Source: UBA2210 sp036825195
Lineage (GTDB): Bacteria; Desulfobacterota; Syntrophia; Syntrophales; UBA2210
Direction: 5' to 3'
DNA: 56,917 nucleotides
Assembly: GCA_036825195.1 (NCBI GenBank)
Contig: DAISYQ010000023.1
Location: 1-56,917 of the forward strand
Position numbers and translations under genes: made by a program
Notes under the pieces: model-generated
Databases searched by the model: none
Told to the model about the DNA's origin: nothing
The model's input: the letters and a program-made list of their open reading frames with translations, nothing else
Shown here: positions 33,163-42,450 of the stretch, one piece after another
How positions within the stretch are numbered: the stretch's first letter is position 1
Layout of the letters: every line of letters starts with the position of its first letter

Positions 33163-34002
33163 TCAGTATTCTTTTGTAAGGGTATCCAGCTCGGCCAGTG
33201 AGAAGACTGGTCCGTCTTTGCAGACATACTTGCTCCCTACATTGCATCGACCGCACTTCCCAATACCGCATTTCATCCGCATCTCCAGCGACGTGTAGAT
33301 GTTCTCTTTCGAGAAACCAAGATTGAAAAAGACCGGAAGGGTAAAACGGATCATGATGGGGGGACCGCAGATCACCGCCACGGCATTCTCCGAACTCGGT
33401 GCCACCTGTTCGCAGACCGCCGGGACAAAACCCTCGCGACCCGTCCAGGTTGCGTCTCCCTTGTCTACCGTCACGTTCATGTCGACGTCGTCCCGGGCCT
33501 CCCAGGCGGCAAGTTCGTCCTTGTAGATCAAAAGACCCGGTTCTCTCGCTCCGTACACCACCGTGATCTTTCCGAAGTCCGACCGATTATCCTCATGGAT
33601 CATGTAGTTGAGGAGTGACCGCAATGTCGTGAAGGCAAAACCACCACCTACGATTACAATATTCTTCCCCTTCAGATAGTCGATCGGCCACGTGTTCCCC
33701 AGGGGACCACGCACTCCCATCCGGAACCCCTCCTCGATGCTGTGAAGCTCAGATGTCACCACCCCGGCCCTCTGGACTGTAAACTCCAGGTAACCGGGCT
33801 GCGTCGGCGATGAGGCAATCCCGATCGGCGATTCGCCCTTCCCAAAGATTGAAAGCTCCGCAAACTGCCCGGGCAGGTAGGCAAACCGTTCCTCATCCTC
33901 CTTGTTCACAAAGGTCAATCGAAAGGTTTTGATGTCCTTTGTCGTCACCTCCGTGATAATCTTAGCCACATCTACGGGTATCGGTATGTATGGGTTCTGC
34001 AT
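33163..34002 (-). CDS. flxA: FAD/NAD(P)-binding oxidoreductase subunit FlxA
   Basis: The 279-residue ferredoxin-NADP reductase-like protein resembles sulfhydrogenase gamma and dihydroorotate dehydrogenase K subunits. It has PGQFAELSIFG with a following PIGIASSP (FAD binding), VVGGGFAFTTLRSLL (NAD binding) and AVICGPPIMIRF. A C-terminal 2Fe-2S motif follows, CGIGKCGRCNVGSKYVCKDG. In the known FlxABCD-HdrABC complex it takes electrons from NADH. ATG 34002 follows GGAG by 7 bases; an upstream GTG at 34014 is less likely. It is the last gene of the operon, 15 bases after flxB and 25 bases before the terminator. Confidence 0.9.
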   Translation of the reverse strand: MQNPYIPIPVDVAKIITEVTTKDIKTFRLTFVNKEDEERFAYLPGQFAELSIFGKGESPIGIASSPTQPGYLEFTVQRAGVVTSELHSIEEGFRMGVRGPLGNTWPIDYLKGKNIVIVGGGFAFTTLRSLLNYMIHEDNRSDFGKITVVYGAREPGLLIYKDELAAWEARDDVDMNVTVDKGDATWTGREGFVPAVCEQVAPSSENAVAVICGPPIMIRFTLPVFFNLGFSKENIYTSLEMRMKCGIGKCGRCNVGSKYVCKDGPVFSLAELDTLTKEY

Positions 34003-34017
34003 CGGTATCTCCACAAA

Positions 34018-35043
34018 CTATAGGTTAGAAATGTCTGTTACGATCTTTCGTATATCGATATTTACGGGACAGTACATCACGCAACGGCCGCACCCGACAC
34101 AGGCAACGGCGTCGAAGTTATCCACGAAATACTTGAACTTGTGCATGGTGCGCTGCCGCCAGCGCTGTTTCTGTGAGGGCCGGGGGTTGTGCCCCGATGT
34201 CTCTATCGTAAAGAGCCACGACATACAGGAATCCCACGAGCGGATCCTCCGGCCGTTCTCCTTCTTCACCTCATCGGTAATATCAAAGCAGTGACAGGTG
34301 GGGCAGAGATAGGTACAGGTCCCGCAGGCGAGGCAACTGTGGTGAATCGTATCCCAGAAGGGGTGCTCAAAGTTCTCATCCATCCACGGTTTGATTGCAC
34401 GTGCCGGCACCGCCCCGTTAACTTCCCTTTCGGCGGCTTCGTACAGTTCCTGTTTTTTCGCTTCGAGCGCGTCATCCGCAACCGGAAGATCACCCATCTT
34501 CTTCAGGATCTCTTCCCCCTTCGACGTCACGAATTCGGCAAGATAGCTGTCTCCCACATCAATGAGACTGACGTCGACCCCTTCTGACGAAAGAGGATGT
34601 CCATCCACGGAGGTGCAGAAGCAGGTCGTATAGGGTGGCTGAACACAGGCAAGGGAGATGATCGTCGTCTTTTCCCGGCGGTCGATATAATAGGGATCTT
34701 TGTATTTCGGATCGTTAAAGATGTTATCAATCAGAACGAAACTCCTGGCATCGCAAGGACGGACACCAAAGAGCACCGCTTCCTTGGCCTCTCCCTCCCC
34801 TGTGAAGAGTTCTTTTCCCCGCTCCGTACCCATATACCGCATCATCACTTCGGTCTGGGGGAAGAAGAAGTTCTTCGGGGCGTTCTTCGTATTATCGAAA
34901 TCCAGGAGCGGCTCCATCCCCTTTTCCAGGATTTTGAAAAGGACATTGTCCTCATCCTTGACGGGGGCATAGACCACCATATTTTCCGCCATCTTTTGGA
35001 TTATGCCGACCAAGGCGTCTTTCTGTATTACTCTCTTTTCCAT
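34018..35043 (-). CDS. flxB: 4Fe-4S dicluster protein FlxB (sulfhydrogenase beta-like)
   Basis: The 341-residue cytoplasmic iron-sulfur protein has an N-terminal domain typical of HydB/sulfhydrogenase beta subunits (FGVRPCDARSFVLIDN). Two 4Fe-4S motifs follow near the C-terminus: CLACGTCTYLCPTCHC and CVGCGRCVMYCPVNIDI. It would carry electrons from FlxA to the rest of the Flx-Hdr complex. It lies between hdrB and flxA, with a 44-base gap after hdrB. Confidence 0.88.
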   Translation of the reverse strand: MEKRVIQKDALVGIIQKMAENMVVYAPVKDEDNVLFKILEKGMEPLLDFDNTKNAPKNFFFPQTEVMMRYMGTERGKELFTGEGEAKEAVLFGVRPCDARSFVLIDNIFNDPKYKDPYYIDRREKTTIISLACVQPPYTTCFCTSVDGHPLSSEGVDVSLIDVGDSYLAEFVTSKGEEILKKMGDLPVADDALEAKKQELYEAAEREVNGAVPARAIKPWMDENFEHPFWDTIHHSCLACGTCTYLCPTCHCFDITDEVKKENGRRIRSWDSCMSWLFTIETSGHNPRPSQKQRWRQRTMHKFKYFVDNFDAVACVGCGRCVMYCPVNIDIRKIVTDISNL

Positions 35044-35087
35044 GTCTTCCCTTAGTTGCCTCGTTTATTGTATAAAATGTAAATACC

Positions 35088-35936
35088 CTACAGCAATCCC
35101 AGCGACGACAGCAGGGGTCTCGGATCAACATTGTGCATCTTGAACCATGCTTCAGGCCCCTTCAAACTCAGTGCAAGGGCGATTATTTCGGTGAAATAGA
35201 ATGCGGGAATCCTTCCGCTCTCACTGGCCCGCGTGTCGAGATTGGCGAAACAGACCGGGCAGGCCGTTACGATACAGTTCGCACCCGCCTCCGTGGCCAT
35301 CTTCATCATCTTGTCGATGAGACGGACAACGATCTCAGTCTTACCAAGGGTCAGACTTCCTCCGCAGCAGTCTGTCTTGCACGACCAGTTACGGGCATCG
35401 GCCCCCAGCGCATTCATGATCCCGTCCAGCATGTATGGATTCTCGTAATCGTCAAACTCACATACCTCGGGGGGGCGCAGGAGGAGGCATCCGTAATACG
35501 AGACAGGTTTCAACCCATCGAGTTTCTTTGTGACCGCCTCACTGAGTTTCTCCAGTCCTATATCGTTATAGATGATATCTATCGGGTTACGTAAGGACAC
35601 GCTCCCGTCGTATTTACCGCCGACAATTTCCTCTATCTCATTCCGCAGGACACTATCCGCCTCAAGATGGTGCTGTGCGCTTTTAAAACGATTGAAACAG
35701 GCGGCACAGGGGACCATCACATCCAACTTGTTCTTTTGAGCGGCAATGATATTTCGTGCCGGAAGGGCAACAGACAGTTTGAAATTGGTCATATGAGCCG
35801 ACGAGGCGCCACAGCAGGACCAGTCATCGACCTCCTGCAGTTCGATCCCCAAGGCATCGCTGACGGCTTTTACCGACTGGTCATATTCCTTCCCTGTGGC
35901 GTGGAGCGAACATCCTGGATAGTATGAAACTTTCAA
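35088..35936 (-). CDS. hdrB: Heterodisulfide reductase subunit B homologue, TTG start
   Basis: The 282-residue protein has two CCG domains that bind the noncubane 4Fe-4S clusters of HdrB. The first is YYPGCSLH with WSCCGASS and PCAACFNRF. The second is YYGCLLLRPPE with WSCKTDCCGGSLTL and TACPVCFANLD. In methanogens this site cleaves CoM-S-S-CoB; in Flx-Hdr bacteria the proposed substrate is a protein or small-molecule disulfide such as DsrC. Translation starts at TTG 35936, set by AAGGAGGC 6 bases upstream and by the family start KVSYYPGCS. It lies downstream of hdrC. Confidence 0.92.
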   Translation of the reverse strand: MKVSYYPGCSLHATGKEYDQSVKAVSDALGIELQEVDDWSCCGASSAHMTNFKLSVALPARNIIAAQKNKLDVMVPCAACFNRFKSAQHHLEADSVLRNEIEEIVGGKYDGSVSLRNPIDIIYNDIGLEKLSEAVTKKLDGLKPVSYYGCLLLRPPEVCEFDDYENPYMLDGIMNALGADARNWSCKTDCCGGSLTLGKTEIVVRLIDKMMKMATEAGANCIVTACPVCFANLDTRASESGRIPAFYFTEIIALALSLKGPEAWFKMHNVDPRPLLSSLGLL

Positions 35937-35972
35937 CTACAGCCTCCTTCAACACCGGGCAGCGGCGTTACC

Positions 35973-36497
35973 TTACTTACCCGTTGATTTGAATATTTTC
36001 CGTACCGACCCCATATCCTTCGTCCGGGGAGAGATAGGTTTGATCTTTCCCTTCATGAACATACTGAGTCCCAATCCCATATCGGAGAAGTAATCCCCCG
36101 TTTTCAGCTTGTAATGGACAAGCATCATCGGCTCATTGATCCTCCCCCCCATCTTGATGTTGGAGAGGAATGCCTCGTGGAACTTGAGGAGGTTCTTCTC
36201 ACCTGGCGCCACACCCTTTTCGATCGCCATCTCCCTGAGGGTGTCCATCATCCGGGCGATATCAACTTCATTAGGGCATCGCGTCACACAGGTCTCACAG
36301 GATGCACACAGCCATATGGTGGAACTTCCCAGCACCGCATCCTTCATACCCATCTGTATCATCTTGATGACGGCATTGGGATTGTACTCCATGGCAAAGG
36401 CAACCGGACACCCCGCCGTACATTTTCTACAGTGGAAACAGTCCTGTATCGGGACCCCGCCCATTCTATCGTTCACTTCTTTCAGAAAGCTACTCAT
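35973..36497 (-). CDS. hdrC: Heterodisulfide reductase subunit C homologue
   Basis: The 174-residue ferredoxin-like protein has two 4Fe-4S motifs, CFHCRKCTAGCPVAF and CASCETCVTRCPNEVDI, typical of HdrC. The rest is helical and carries no membrane segment, so it is a soluble HdrC, not an HdrE/DsrK-type fusion. It relays electrons from HdrA to HdrB. It lies directly upstream of hdrB and 14 bases after the FlxC-like gene. Confidence 0.92.
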   Translation of the reverse strand: MSSFLKEVNDRMGGVPIQDCFHCRKCTAGCPVAFAMEYNPNAVIKMIQMGMKDAVLGSSTIWLCASCETCVTRCPNEVDIARMMDTLREMAIEKGVAPGEKNLLKFHEAFLSNIKMGGRINEPMMLVHYKLKTGDYFSDMGLGLSMFMKGKIKPISPRTKDMGSVRKIFKSTGK

Positions 36498-36511
36498 CTC
36501 ATCTCCGTTTT

Positions 36512-37522
36512 CTATGGTTCGAAGACAAATTCTTCTTTATCGTTCTCTGCATATGCGCTCAGAGAGGGAACACTCTCCATCGACTCTCCTGCCCGATGGT
36601 TAAACAACCGACAATCGTCCTTATCCAGCTTTTTGAGGAACGTTCTCAGATCCACTCCCATGGGACAGACCTCCAAGCACGAACCGCAATCGACGCAACG
36701 GCCCACCATGTGGAACATCCGCATAAACTGAAAGACCTGCGTATCGGTCTCATCGATGCCGACTCCCACCCACCGGGGTTGGTTCTGCTCGATAAAACAG
36801 ATCTTGCAGTAACAGGAAGGACAGGTGTTCCGGCAGGCATAACACCGCATGCACTTGGCCATCTCCTTCGTGAAATAGGCCCATCGTTCATTGATCGAGC
36901 GGCCCTCAAAGGTATCGACTGCCTCATACTCTTTTTCAGCATTAGGTATCGCCGGGGCCTCATCGCCCATCATCTCGTCCGATATAACGGGATTATTGAA
37001 TCGGCAGGTCATACAGTTATCGGCCAGAACTTCGCTTATGGGGAGGTCCTTGCCGCCGTTTTTCGTCTGGACGGAGATAGTATCCCCGGAAACGGAGCAG
37101 GCGGTGATTTCCCTGCCATCCACGGCAATCGACAGTTTCTTATTGGCAACAAATCCCGTACAGGGAACTCCGATAATGACGACCTGATCGCGGTCATACT
37201 GTTTCTCCTGGAGGTGGATGACGAGGGACCGAGTGGTACATCCCCGGGCGACGACGCCGACCTTCTTCTTTGTCCGCTCCTCCGGTTTAGTCCTCTTCTG
37301 GGATTCCTTATGGGCAAAGATGATATCATGGACATATTTGGCCAAGTTCACCGAACAGAACCGGTTCCAGATAAGCCGCCCCGTGTCATCGGGATCCGTT
37401 ATGATGCAGGGTGTCGTCTGGAAAGGAAGCGTGCCTGCTTCATACCCCACCACGACATCCACCGCGCCATCGGCAAGCAACTTTTTTGCGTGTTCCCGCA
37501 CTTGTTTTTCTACATTTTCCAC
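36512..37522 (-). CDS. flxC: FlxC-like iron-sulfur protein with FrhB/FdhB-type N-terminus, GTG start
   Basis: The 336-residue protein has an N-terminal half like the beta subunits of F420-reducing hydrogenase and formate dehydrogenase (GVVARGCTTRSLVIH, VIIGVPCTGF). It also has CMTCRFNNP and two ferredoxin-type motifs, CMRCYACRNTCPSCYC and CVDCGSCLEVCPMGVDL. By position and content it corresponds to the second iron-sulfur subunit of the Flx-Hdr system. The assignment as FlxC is by context; it could be called an FdhB-like adaptor. GTG 37522 follows GAGGAA. It sits between mvhD/flxD and hdrC. Confidence 0.75.
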   Translation of the reverse strand: MENVEKQVREHAKKLLADGAVDVVVGYEAGTLPFQTTPCIITDPDDTGRLIWNRFCSVNLAKYVHDIIFAHKESQKRTKPEERTKKKVGVVARGCTTRSLVIHLQEKQYDRDQVVIIGVPCTGFVANKKLSIAVDGREITACSVSGDTISVQTKNGGKDLPISEVLADNCMTCRFNNPVISDEMMGDEAPAIPNAEKEYEAVDTFEGRSINERWAYFTKEMAKCMRCYACRNTCPSCYCKICFIEQNQPRWVGVGIDETDTQVFQFMRMFHMVGRCVDCGSCLEVCPMGVDLRTFLKKLDKDDCRLFNHRAGESMESVPSLSAYAENDKEEFVFEP

Positions 37523-37556
37523 AGTTGTCGATTCCTCGTTCCTGTTATTTAACGGT

Positions 37557-37991
37557 TTACAGTTTCTTCACCAGTTTCTGAGCCGGACCCAAAGCCTTCA
37601 CCTTCTCGGTTACCCCTTTGATAACCTTTGAGAATTTTTCTCCTTCGGATGCGGAGACCCAGGTAAAAATCGTTCGATCCGGCTCGACCCCCACGTAGGA
37701 GAGAAAATTCTTGAGCATGGCGAATTTACGTCTGGCCGACAGATTTCCGCTGATGTAGTGGCATTCCCCTGGATGACAACCGGAGACGAGAACACCATCC
37801 GTCCCTTCCTGCAGAGCCTTGATCACATAGAAGGGATTCACCCGCCCCGAACAGGGCAATCGTATCAGTCTGACATTGGGGGGATACTGCAGCCGGCTGA
37901 TACCCGCCAGATCCGCTCCCGCATAGGTACACCAGTTGCACACAAAGGCAACGATCTTCGGCTCCCAGTTCTCGTTCGCTTTTTCAGTCAT
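37557..37991 (-). CDS. flxD: MvhD/FlxD-family 2Fe-2S electron-transfer protein
   Basis: The 144-residue protein belongs to the MvhD family that links HdrA to its electron donor. It has the conserved cysteines in FVCNWCTYAGADLAG, LPCSGRVNPFYVI and GVLVSGCHPGECHYISGN, which together hold a 2Fe-2S cluster. The ATG at 37991 follows GGTGGAG. It directly follows hdrA (19-base gap) and precedes the FlxC-like gene, the usual arrangement of HdrA-MvhD modules. Confidence 0.92.
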   Translation of the reverse strand: MTEKANENWEPKIVAFVCNWCTYAGADLAGISRLQYPPNVRLIRLPCSGRVNPFYVIKALQEGTDGVLVSGCHPGECHYISGNLSARRKFAMLKNFLSYVGVEPDRTIFTWVSASEGEKFSKVIKGVTEKVKALGPAQKLVKKL

Positions 37992-38010
37992 ATGATTCTA
38001 ACTCCACCTC

Positions 38011-41000
38011 TTACAGAGCGCTTATCTGCGCCAGGATTTCCTCGTTATTAAAGCCGTTGAGGTCGATCGCGTTCATCCGGCATGATGCCGTGCACACACC
38101 GCACCCCTTGCAGAGAACGGCGTTGACGACGGCGCATCCCTCGGTCATATCCACTTCCACGGCACCGAAGGGACAATTCGCCTCGCAGAGACCGCAGGCC
38201 ATGCATTTGTCTTTGTTGACGTATGCGGTCTTCCCCTCAGCCTCGATAAAGTCCTTGGTCAGGATGGTGCATGCCCGGGAGACAGCGGCGTTGGCCTGGG
38301 TTACGGTCTCCTCGCTCAGCTTCGGTGAATGTGCCATCCCGCACATGAAGACGCCATCGGTGGCAAAATCAACCGGCCGCAGCTTCACGTGAGCCTCGAG
38401 GAAGAAACCGTCCTGATTGACCGGCACCTTCAACATCTTCGATATCTCTTCGTTGGCCGGATTCGGAACCACACCGACACTCAGTGCCAGGATATCGGTC
38501 TCCAGTTCAACCGGCTGGTTCAGGATCGGATCGAATACCTTCACCCGGACCTTCGAGCCGTTACTGCTTACTTCAGGCTTTCGGTCTTCCCTATAGCAGA
38601 TAAACCTGACATCGGCTTCGCGGGCCTTCCGGTAGTAGTCCTCCTTCAGCCCGTAGGTCCTAATATCCCGGTAGATGATGGTCACCTCACGGTCCGGATT
38701 CGCCTCCTTGAGGGCGATAGCATTTTTCATTGCCTCGCTGCAGCAGTATCGGCTGCAATAGGGCCGCTCGTCGCATCGTGAACCGACGCACTGGATCATG
38801 ACCACGTTGTCCGCGCCGGTTACCTTGGCATCTTTCGCGTGAATGAGTGCTTCCAGTTCACGCTGCGTGACGACCCGGTCGTTGGTACCGTACAGGTATT
38901 CGGTCGTCTCGTTCTCGTAGGCTCCGGTCGCCACGATGACAACACCGTGTTCGAAAGCTATTTCTTTTCCACCGGCCTTGATTGTCGTCTTGTAGTTACC
39001 GATGAATCCTTCGATCTTTTCGATCTCGGCACCGGTATGGACATGGAGAAGATCGTTCTTTTGTACCCGTTCCAGCAGTCCGGCCAGGTGTTTCACCGTG
39101 TCGAGTCCCTCGAGGGTGCGATAGAGCTTCTTGTAGTTGCCACCCAGTTCGGCCTCTTTCTCCACGATGTGGGACTCAAATCCCTGATCGGCAAGGGAGA
39201 GGGCTGCGGTCAGACCGGCGAGTCCTCCTCCGATCACCATCGCCGCCTTGTTGACGCCCAATTGTCCCGGTTTCAGGGGTTTCAGATACTGTGCCTTTGC
39301 GACGGCCATACGGACCAGATCCTTCGCCTTCTCGGTTGCCGCCTTAGGTTCGTTCATATGGACCCACGAATCCTGGTCCCTGATATTCGCCATCTCAAAG
39401 AGATACCGGTTGAGTCCGGCCTTTTCACAGTTTTCCTGGAAGAGCCCCTCGTGCGTCCGCGGCGAACAGGATGCCACGATGACCCGTGTGAGGTTGTGTT
39501 CCTTGATCATCTCCCCCATCTTGACCGCGGTGTCCTGAGAACAGGTGAAGAGATTGTCCTCGGCATACACTACGTTAGGGAGGGTTTTAACATATTCGAC
39601 TACTTCGGGAACATTGACCACACCCCCGATATTGATACCGCAATGGCAGATAAAGGCGCCAATTCGTGGACCGGTCCCCCGCATATCCATCTCTTCGGGG
39701 AGCTCTTCGGCAATGGTTAGCGACCCGCGCTGTGAGGCCAGAAGTCCTTCGGCACATGCCGCGGCTCCCGACGCCTCCATGACCGTTTCCGGGATATCCT
39801 TGGGTCCGCCGAAGACACCACAGACAAAGATACCGTCACGCGAGGTCTGCACGGGGTTTTCCAGGGAGGTCTTGCAGAAGCCGTGTTCCTCCAGTTCGAC
39901 TCCCAGGCTTTCGGCCAGTTTCCGTGCCTCCTTCGGCGGGGCAAGCCCGACGGAGAGGACGACCATGTCGAATTCTTCTTCCACCAGGGTTCCGTCTTCC
40001 TGGACGTAAGTAAGGAGCAGATTCTTGGACTGCTGAAGTTCTTTTACGGACGATGGCATGGACCGGATGTAGCGGATACCGTATTCGTCCTGAGCCCGGT
40101 TGACGAACCGGTCGAAATCCTTCCCGTAGGCGCGTATATCGATATAGAAGATGGTCGGTTCCATCCCCTTGGCATGTTCCTTCCCGATGATGGCCTCTTT
40201 GGTGGCGTACATGCAGCAGACGGATGAACACCAGCTGTTGCCGCAGTTCATATCCCTTGATCCCACACACTGCAGGAAGGCCACCTTCTTCGGCTCCTTG
40301 CCGTCGGAGATACGCTGCACATGGCCGAAGTAGGGACCCGATGCGGAGAGGATCCTCTCGAACTGGATACTCGTTACGACATTGTCGTAGATACCGAATC
40401 CGTACTCCCCTCTGAGGGAGGCATTGAAGAGCTCCGTCCCCGGAGCAGCGATGATCGCGCCCACTTCAACGGTCTCTTCCTGTTCAATCATTTCGTGATC
40501 GATCGCACCGGCCACACAGGCCTCGACGCACTGGTAACACTCGGAGCAAACACCGCAACTGAGGCAACGCTTCGCTTCTCTGAGCACATCCTCTTCACTG
40601 TACCCTTTGACGACCTCCTCGAAGTTGGTTCGCCGTGTCGAGGGTTCAAGCTCCGACATGGAGGGGCGCAGTTCCTTCTTCACGGTGCTGTTGTCCGCCT
40701 TGTCGGCAATATTCTGTTTCCAATCTCTCGCGCGGCCCAGTTTTATATCCTCGCCACGCAGGTACCGGTCGATCGACTTGGCCGCTTCCTTACCGGCATT
40801 AATCGCCTCGACCACCGTCGCCGGTCCGGTCACATCATCACCACCGGCGAAGACCCCTTCCGCGTTCGTGGCGAATGTTACCGCATCCACGTCAAAGGTA
40901 TTCCATTTATTGACAGCAATACCGCTCTCTTCAGTAATGAACGAGAGGTCGCTGGTCTGCCCGATTGCCGGGATGATCGCATCGGCCTCGATGCTAAACT

Positions 41001-42450
41001 CCGAGCCCTTGATCGGCACCGGACGTCTTCTCCCACTCTCGTCGGGTTCACCCAGTTCCATCCGAATGCACTCGATTCCGGTTACCTTACCATCCTTCCC
41101 CAGAACCCTCACCGGAGCTGCCAAGAATTCCATCTTGATCCCTTCTTGCAGGGCCTCTTCGATCTCTTCATCGGCTGCCGGCATCTCGGCACGCGTCCTG
41201 CGGTACAGGACGAAGGCCTCTTTGGACCCGGTCCTGAGAGCCGTCCTCACGGCATCCATGGCGACGTTACCGCCACCGACCACCGCAACCCGATCACCGA
41301 GGAAGACCTTTTCTCCGAGGGCGACCCTGCGGAGGAAATCGATCCCGTGGACCACTCCTTCGAGTTCATCCTCACCGGGGACACGCAGTTTACTGCTCAC
41401 ATGGGACCCCACACCGACAAAGGTGGCGTCGAACTCCTTGCGGAGTTCATCCATGGTAATATCTGTACCAACCTTCGTGTTGCACTTGATTTCAACACCG
41501 AGTTCCTCAATGGTTTTGATCTCGGCATTCAGGGTAGCCTTGGGGAGGCGGTATTCGGGAATACCGACGGTCAACATTCCACCCGGGACGGGAAGGGCCT
41601 CGAAGATCGTGACCTGGTACCCTTCGATCGCCAGATAGTACGCCGCCGTCAGACCGGCAGGACCGGCACCGATGATCGCAACCTTCTTGTCCTTCTTTTC
41701 TTTGACTTCGGGAATATATTTCGTCTCGTCATTCAGATCAAGGTCGGCGACAAACCGTTTGAGATACATGATGGAGACGGGATCGTCCACCTCCCCCCTC
41801 TTACAGGCAGCCTCGCAGGGGTGGTTACACACCCTCCCGCAGACGGCAGGGAGAGGATTCTCCTGCTTGATGAGTTTCAGGGCCTCTTTATATTTTCCTT
41901 CACCGATGAGTGCCACGTAACCCTGGACGCTGATATGGGTCGGACAGGCTGCTTTGCAGGGCGCGGTTCCGATCTTGTCGATCGCAAAGGCGCTGGGGAT
42001 GGCCTGGGGGAATTTTCGGTAGATGGCCTTCCGATCATCGAGTTCCTCGTTGAAGATGTTCGGCACCGTCACCGGGCAGACCTTGGCGCAGTCGCCGCAC
42101 CCGGTACACTTGTCGACATCGACGAATCGGGGCGCGCTACTGAGTTTTACCTGGAAGTGTCCGGGTTCACCGTCGACTCCCTTCACGGTTCTCTTCGTCA
42201 GGATTTCTACGTTCGGATGTCTCCCCACCTCGACAAGCTTAGGAGAAAGTATACATGCAGAACAATCGTTGGTTGGAAAGGTCTTGTCCAGCTGAGCCAT
42301 GATACCACCGATGCTGATATCATTTTCGACAAGATAGACCTTCATTCCGGAGTTTGCGAGGTCCAGAGACGACTGAATTCCCGCTATCCCGGACCCGACA
42401 ACCATAACAGCGCCGATCTTTTCGCTATCTTTTACCACCGCTTTTTGCAC
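38011..42450 (-). CDS. hdrA: Giant HdrA: HdrA unit with inserted GltD/NfnB-like unit, joined to a second HdrA
   Basis: The 1479-residue flavoprotein has three dinucleotide-binding folds. The first HdrA unit begins at about residue 13 (VVGSGIAGIQSSLDLANSG), with a 4Fe-4S motif at C115-C125. A GltD/NfnB-like block interrupts it: cysteines at 165-217, an FAD loop VAIIGAGPAGLTAAYYLA at about 257-274 and a second Rossmann loop VAVVGGGNVAMDAV at 388-401. Cysteines follow at 629-645, then the first HdrA resumes to about 905 with its own QCVGSR...CC site. A second HdrA starts with the FICHCG domain at 934, has FAD loop MVIGGGLAGLTAAL at 1071, QCVGSR...CC at 1220-1237 and two C-terminal 4Fe-4S motifs from C1416. 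Start is GTG 42450 in a repeated motif. It is the probable bifurcating core of the operon. Confidence 0.9.
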   Translation of the reverse strand: MQKAVVKDSEKIGAVMVVGSGIAGIQSSLDLANSGMKVYLVENDISIGGIMAQLDKTFPTNDCSACILSPKLVEVGRHPNVEILTKRTVKGVDGEPGHFQVKLSSAPRFVDVDKCTGCGDCAKVCPVTVPNIFNEELDDRKAIYRKFPQAIPSAFAIDKIGTAPCKAACPTHISVQGYVALIGEGKYKEALKLIKQENPLPAVCGRVCNHPCEAACKRGEVDDPVSIMYLKRFVADLDLNDETKYIPEVKEKKDKKVAIIGAGPAGLTAAYYLAIEGYQVTIFEALPVPGGMLTVGIPEYRLPKATLNAEIKTIEELGVEIKCNTKVGTDITMDELRKEFDATFVGVGSHVSSKLRVPGEDELEGVVHGIDFLRRVALGEKVFLGDRVAVVGGGNVAMDAVRTALRTGSKEAFVLYRRTRAEMPAADEEIEEALQEGIKMEFLAAPVRVLGKDGKVTGIECIRMELGEPDESGRRRPVPIKGSEFSIEADAIIPAIGQTSDLSFITEESGIAVNKWNTFDVDAVTFATNAEGVFAGGDDVTGPATVVEAINAGKEAAKSIDRYLRGEDIKLGRARDWKQNIADKADNSTVKKELRPSMSELEPSTRRTNFEEVVKGYSEEDVLREAKRCLSCGVCSECYQCVEACVAGAIDHEMIEQEETVEVGAIIAAPGTELFNASLRGEYGFGIYDNVVTSIQFERILSASGPYFGHVQRISDGKEPKKVAFLQCVGSRDMNCGNSWCSSVCCMYATKEAIIGKEHAKGMEPTIFYIDIRAYGKDFDRFVNRAQDEYGIRYIRSMPSSVKELQQSKNLLLTYVQEDGTLVEEEFDMVVLSVGLAPPKEARKLAESLGVELEEHGFCKTSLENPVQTSRDGIFVCGVFGGPKDIPETVMEASGAAACAEGLLASQRGSLTIAEELPEEMDMRGTGPRIGAFICHCGINIGGVVNVPEVVEYVKTLPNVVYAEDNLFTCSQDTAVKMGEMIKEHNLTRVIVASCSPRTHEGLFQENCEKAGLNRYLFEMANIRDQDSWVHMNEPKAATEKAKDLVRMAVAKAQYLKPLKPGQLGVNKAAMVIGGGLAGLTAALSLADQGFESHIVEKEAELGGNYKKLYRTLEGLDTVKHLAGLLERVQKNDLLHVHTGAEIEKIEGFIGNYKTTIKAGGKEIAFEHGVVIVATGAYENETTEYLYGTNDRVVTQRELEALIHAKDAKVTGADNVVMIQCVGSRCDERPYCSRYCCSEAMKNAIALKEANPDREVTIIYRDIRTYGLKEDYYRKAREADVRFICYREDRKPEVSSNGSKVRVKVFDPILNQPVELETDILALSVGVVPNPANEEISKMLKVPVNQDGFFLEAHVKLRPVDFATDGVFMCGMAHSPKLSEETVTQANAAVSRACTILTKDFIEAEGKTAYVNKDKCMACGLCEANCPFGAVEVDMTEGCAVVNAVLCKGCGVCTASCRMNAIDLNGFNNEEILAQISAL

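Noticed and set aside
36596..37552. 318-codon plus-strand open frame opposite the FlxC-like gene
   Set aside because: It is antisense to a conserved iron-sulfur protein and has no recognisable domain.
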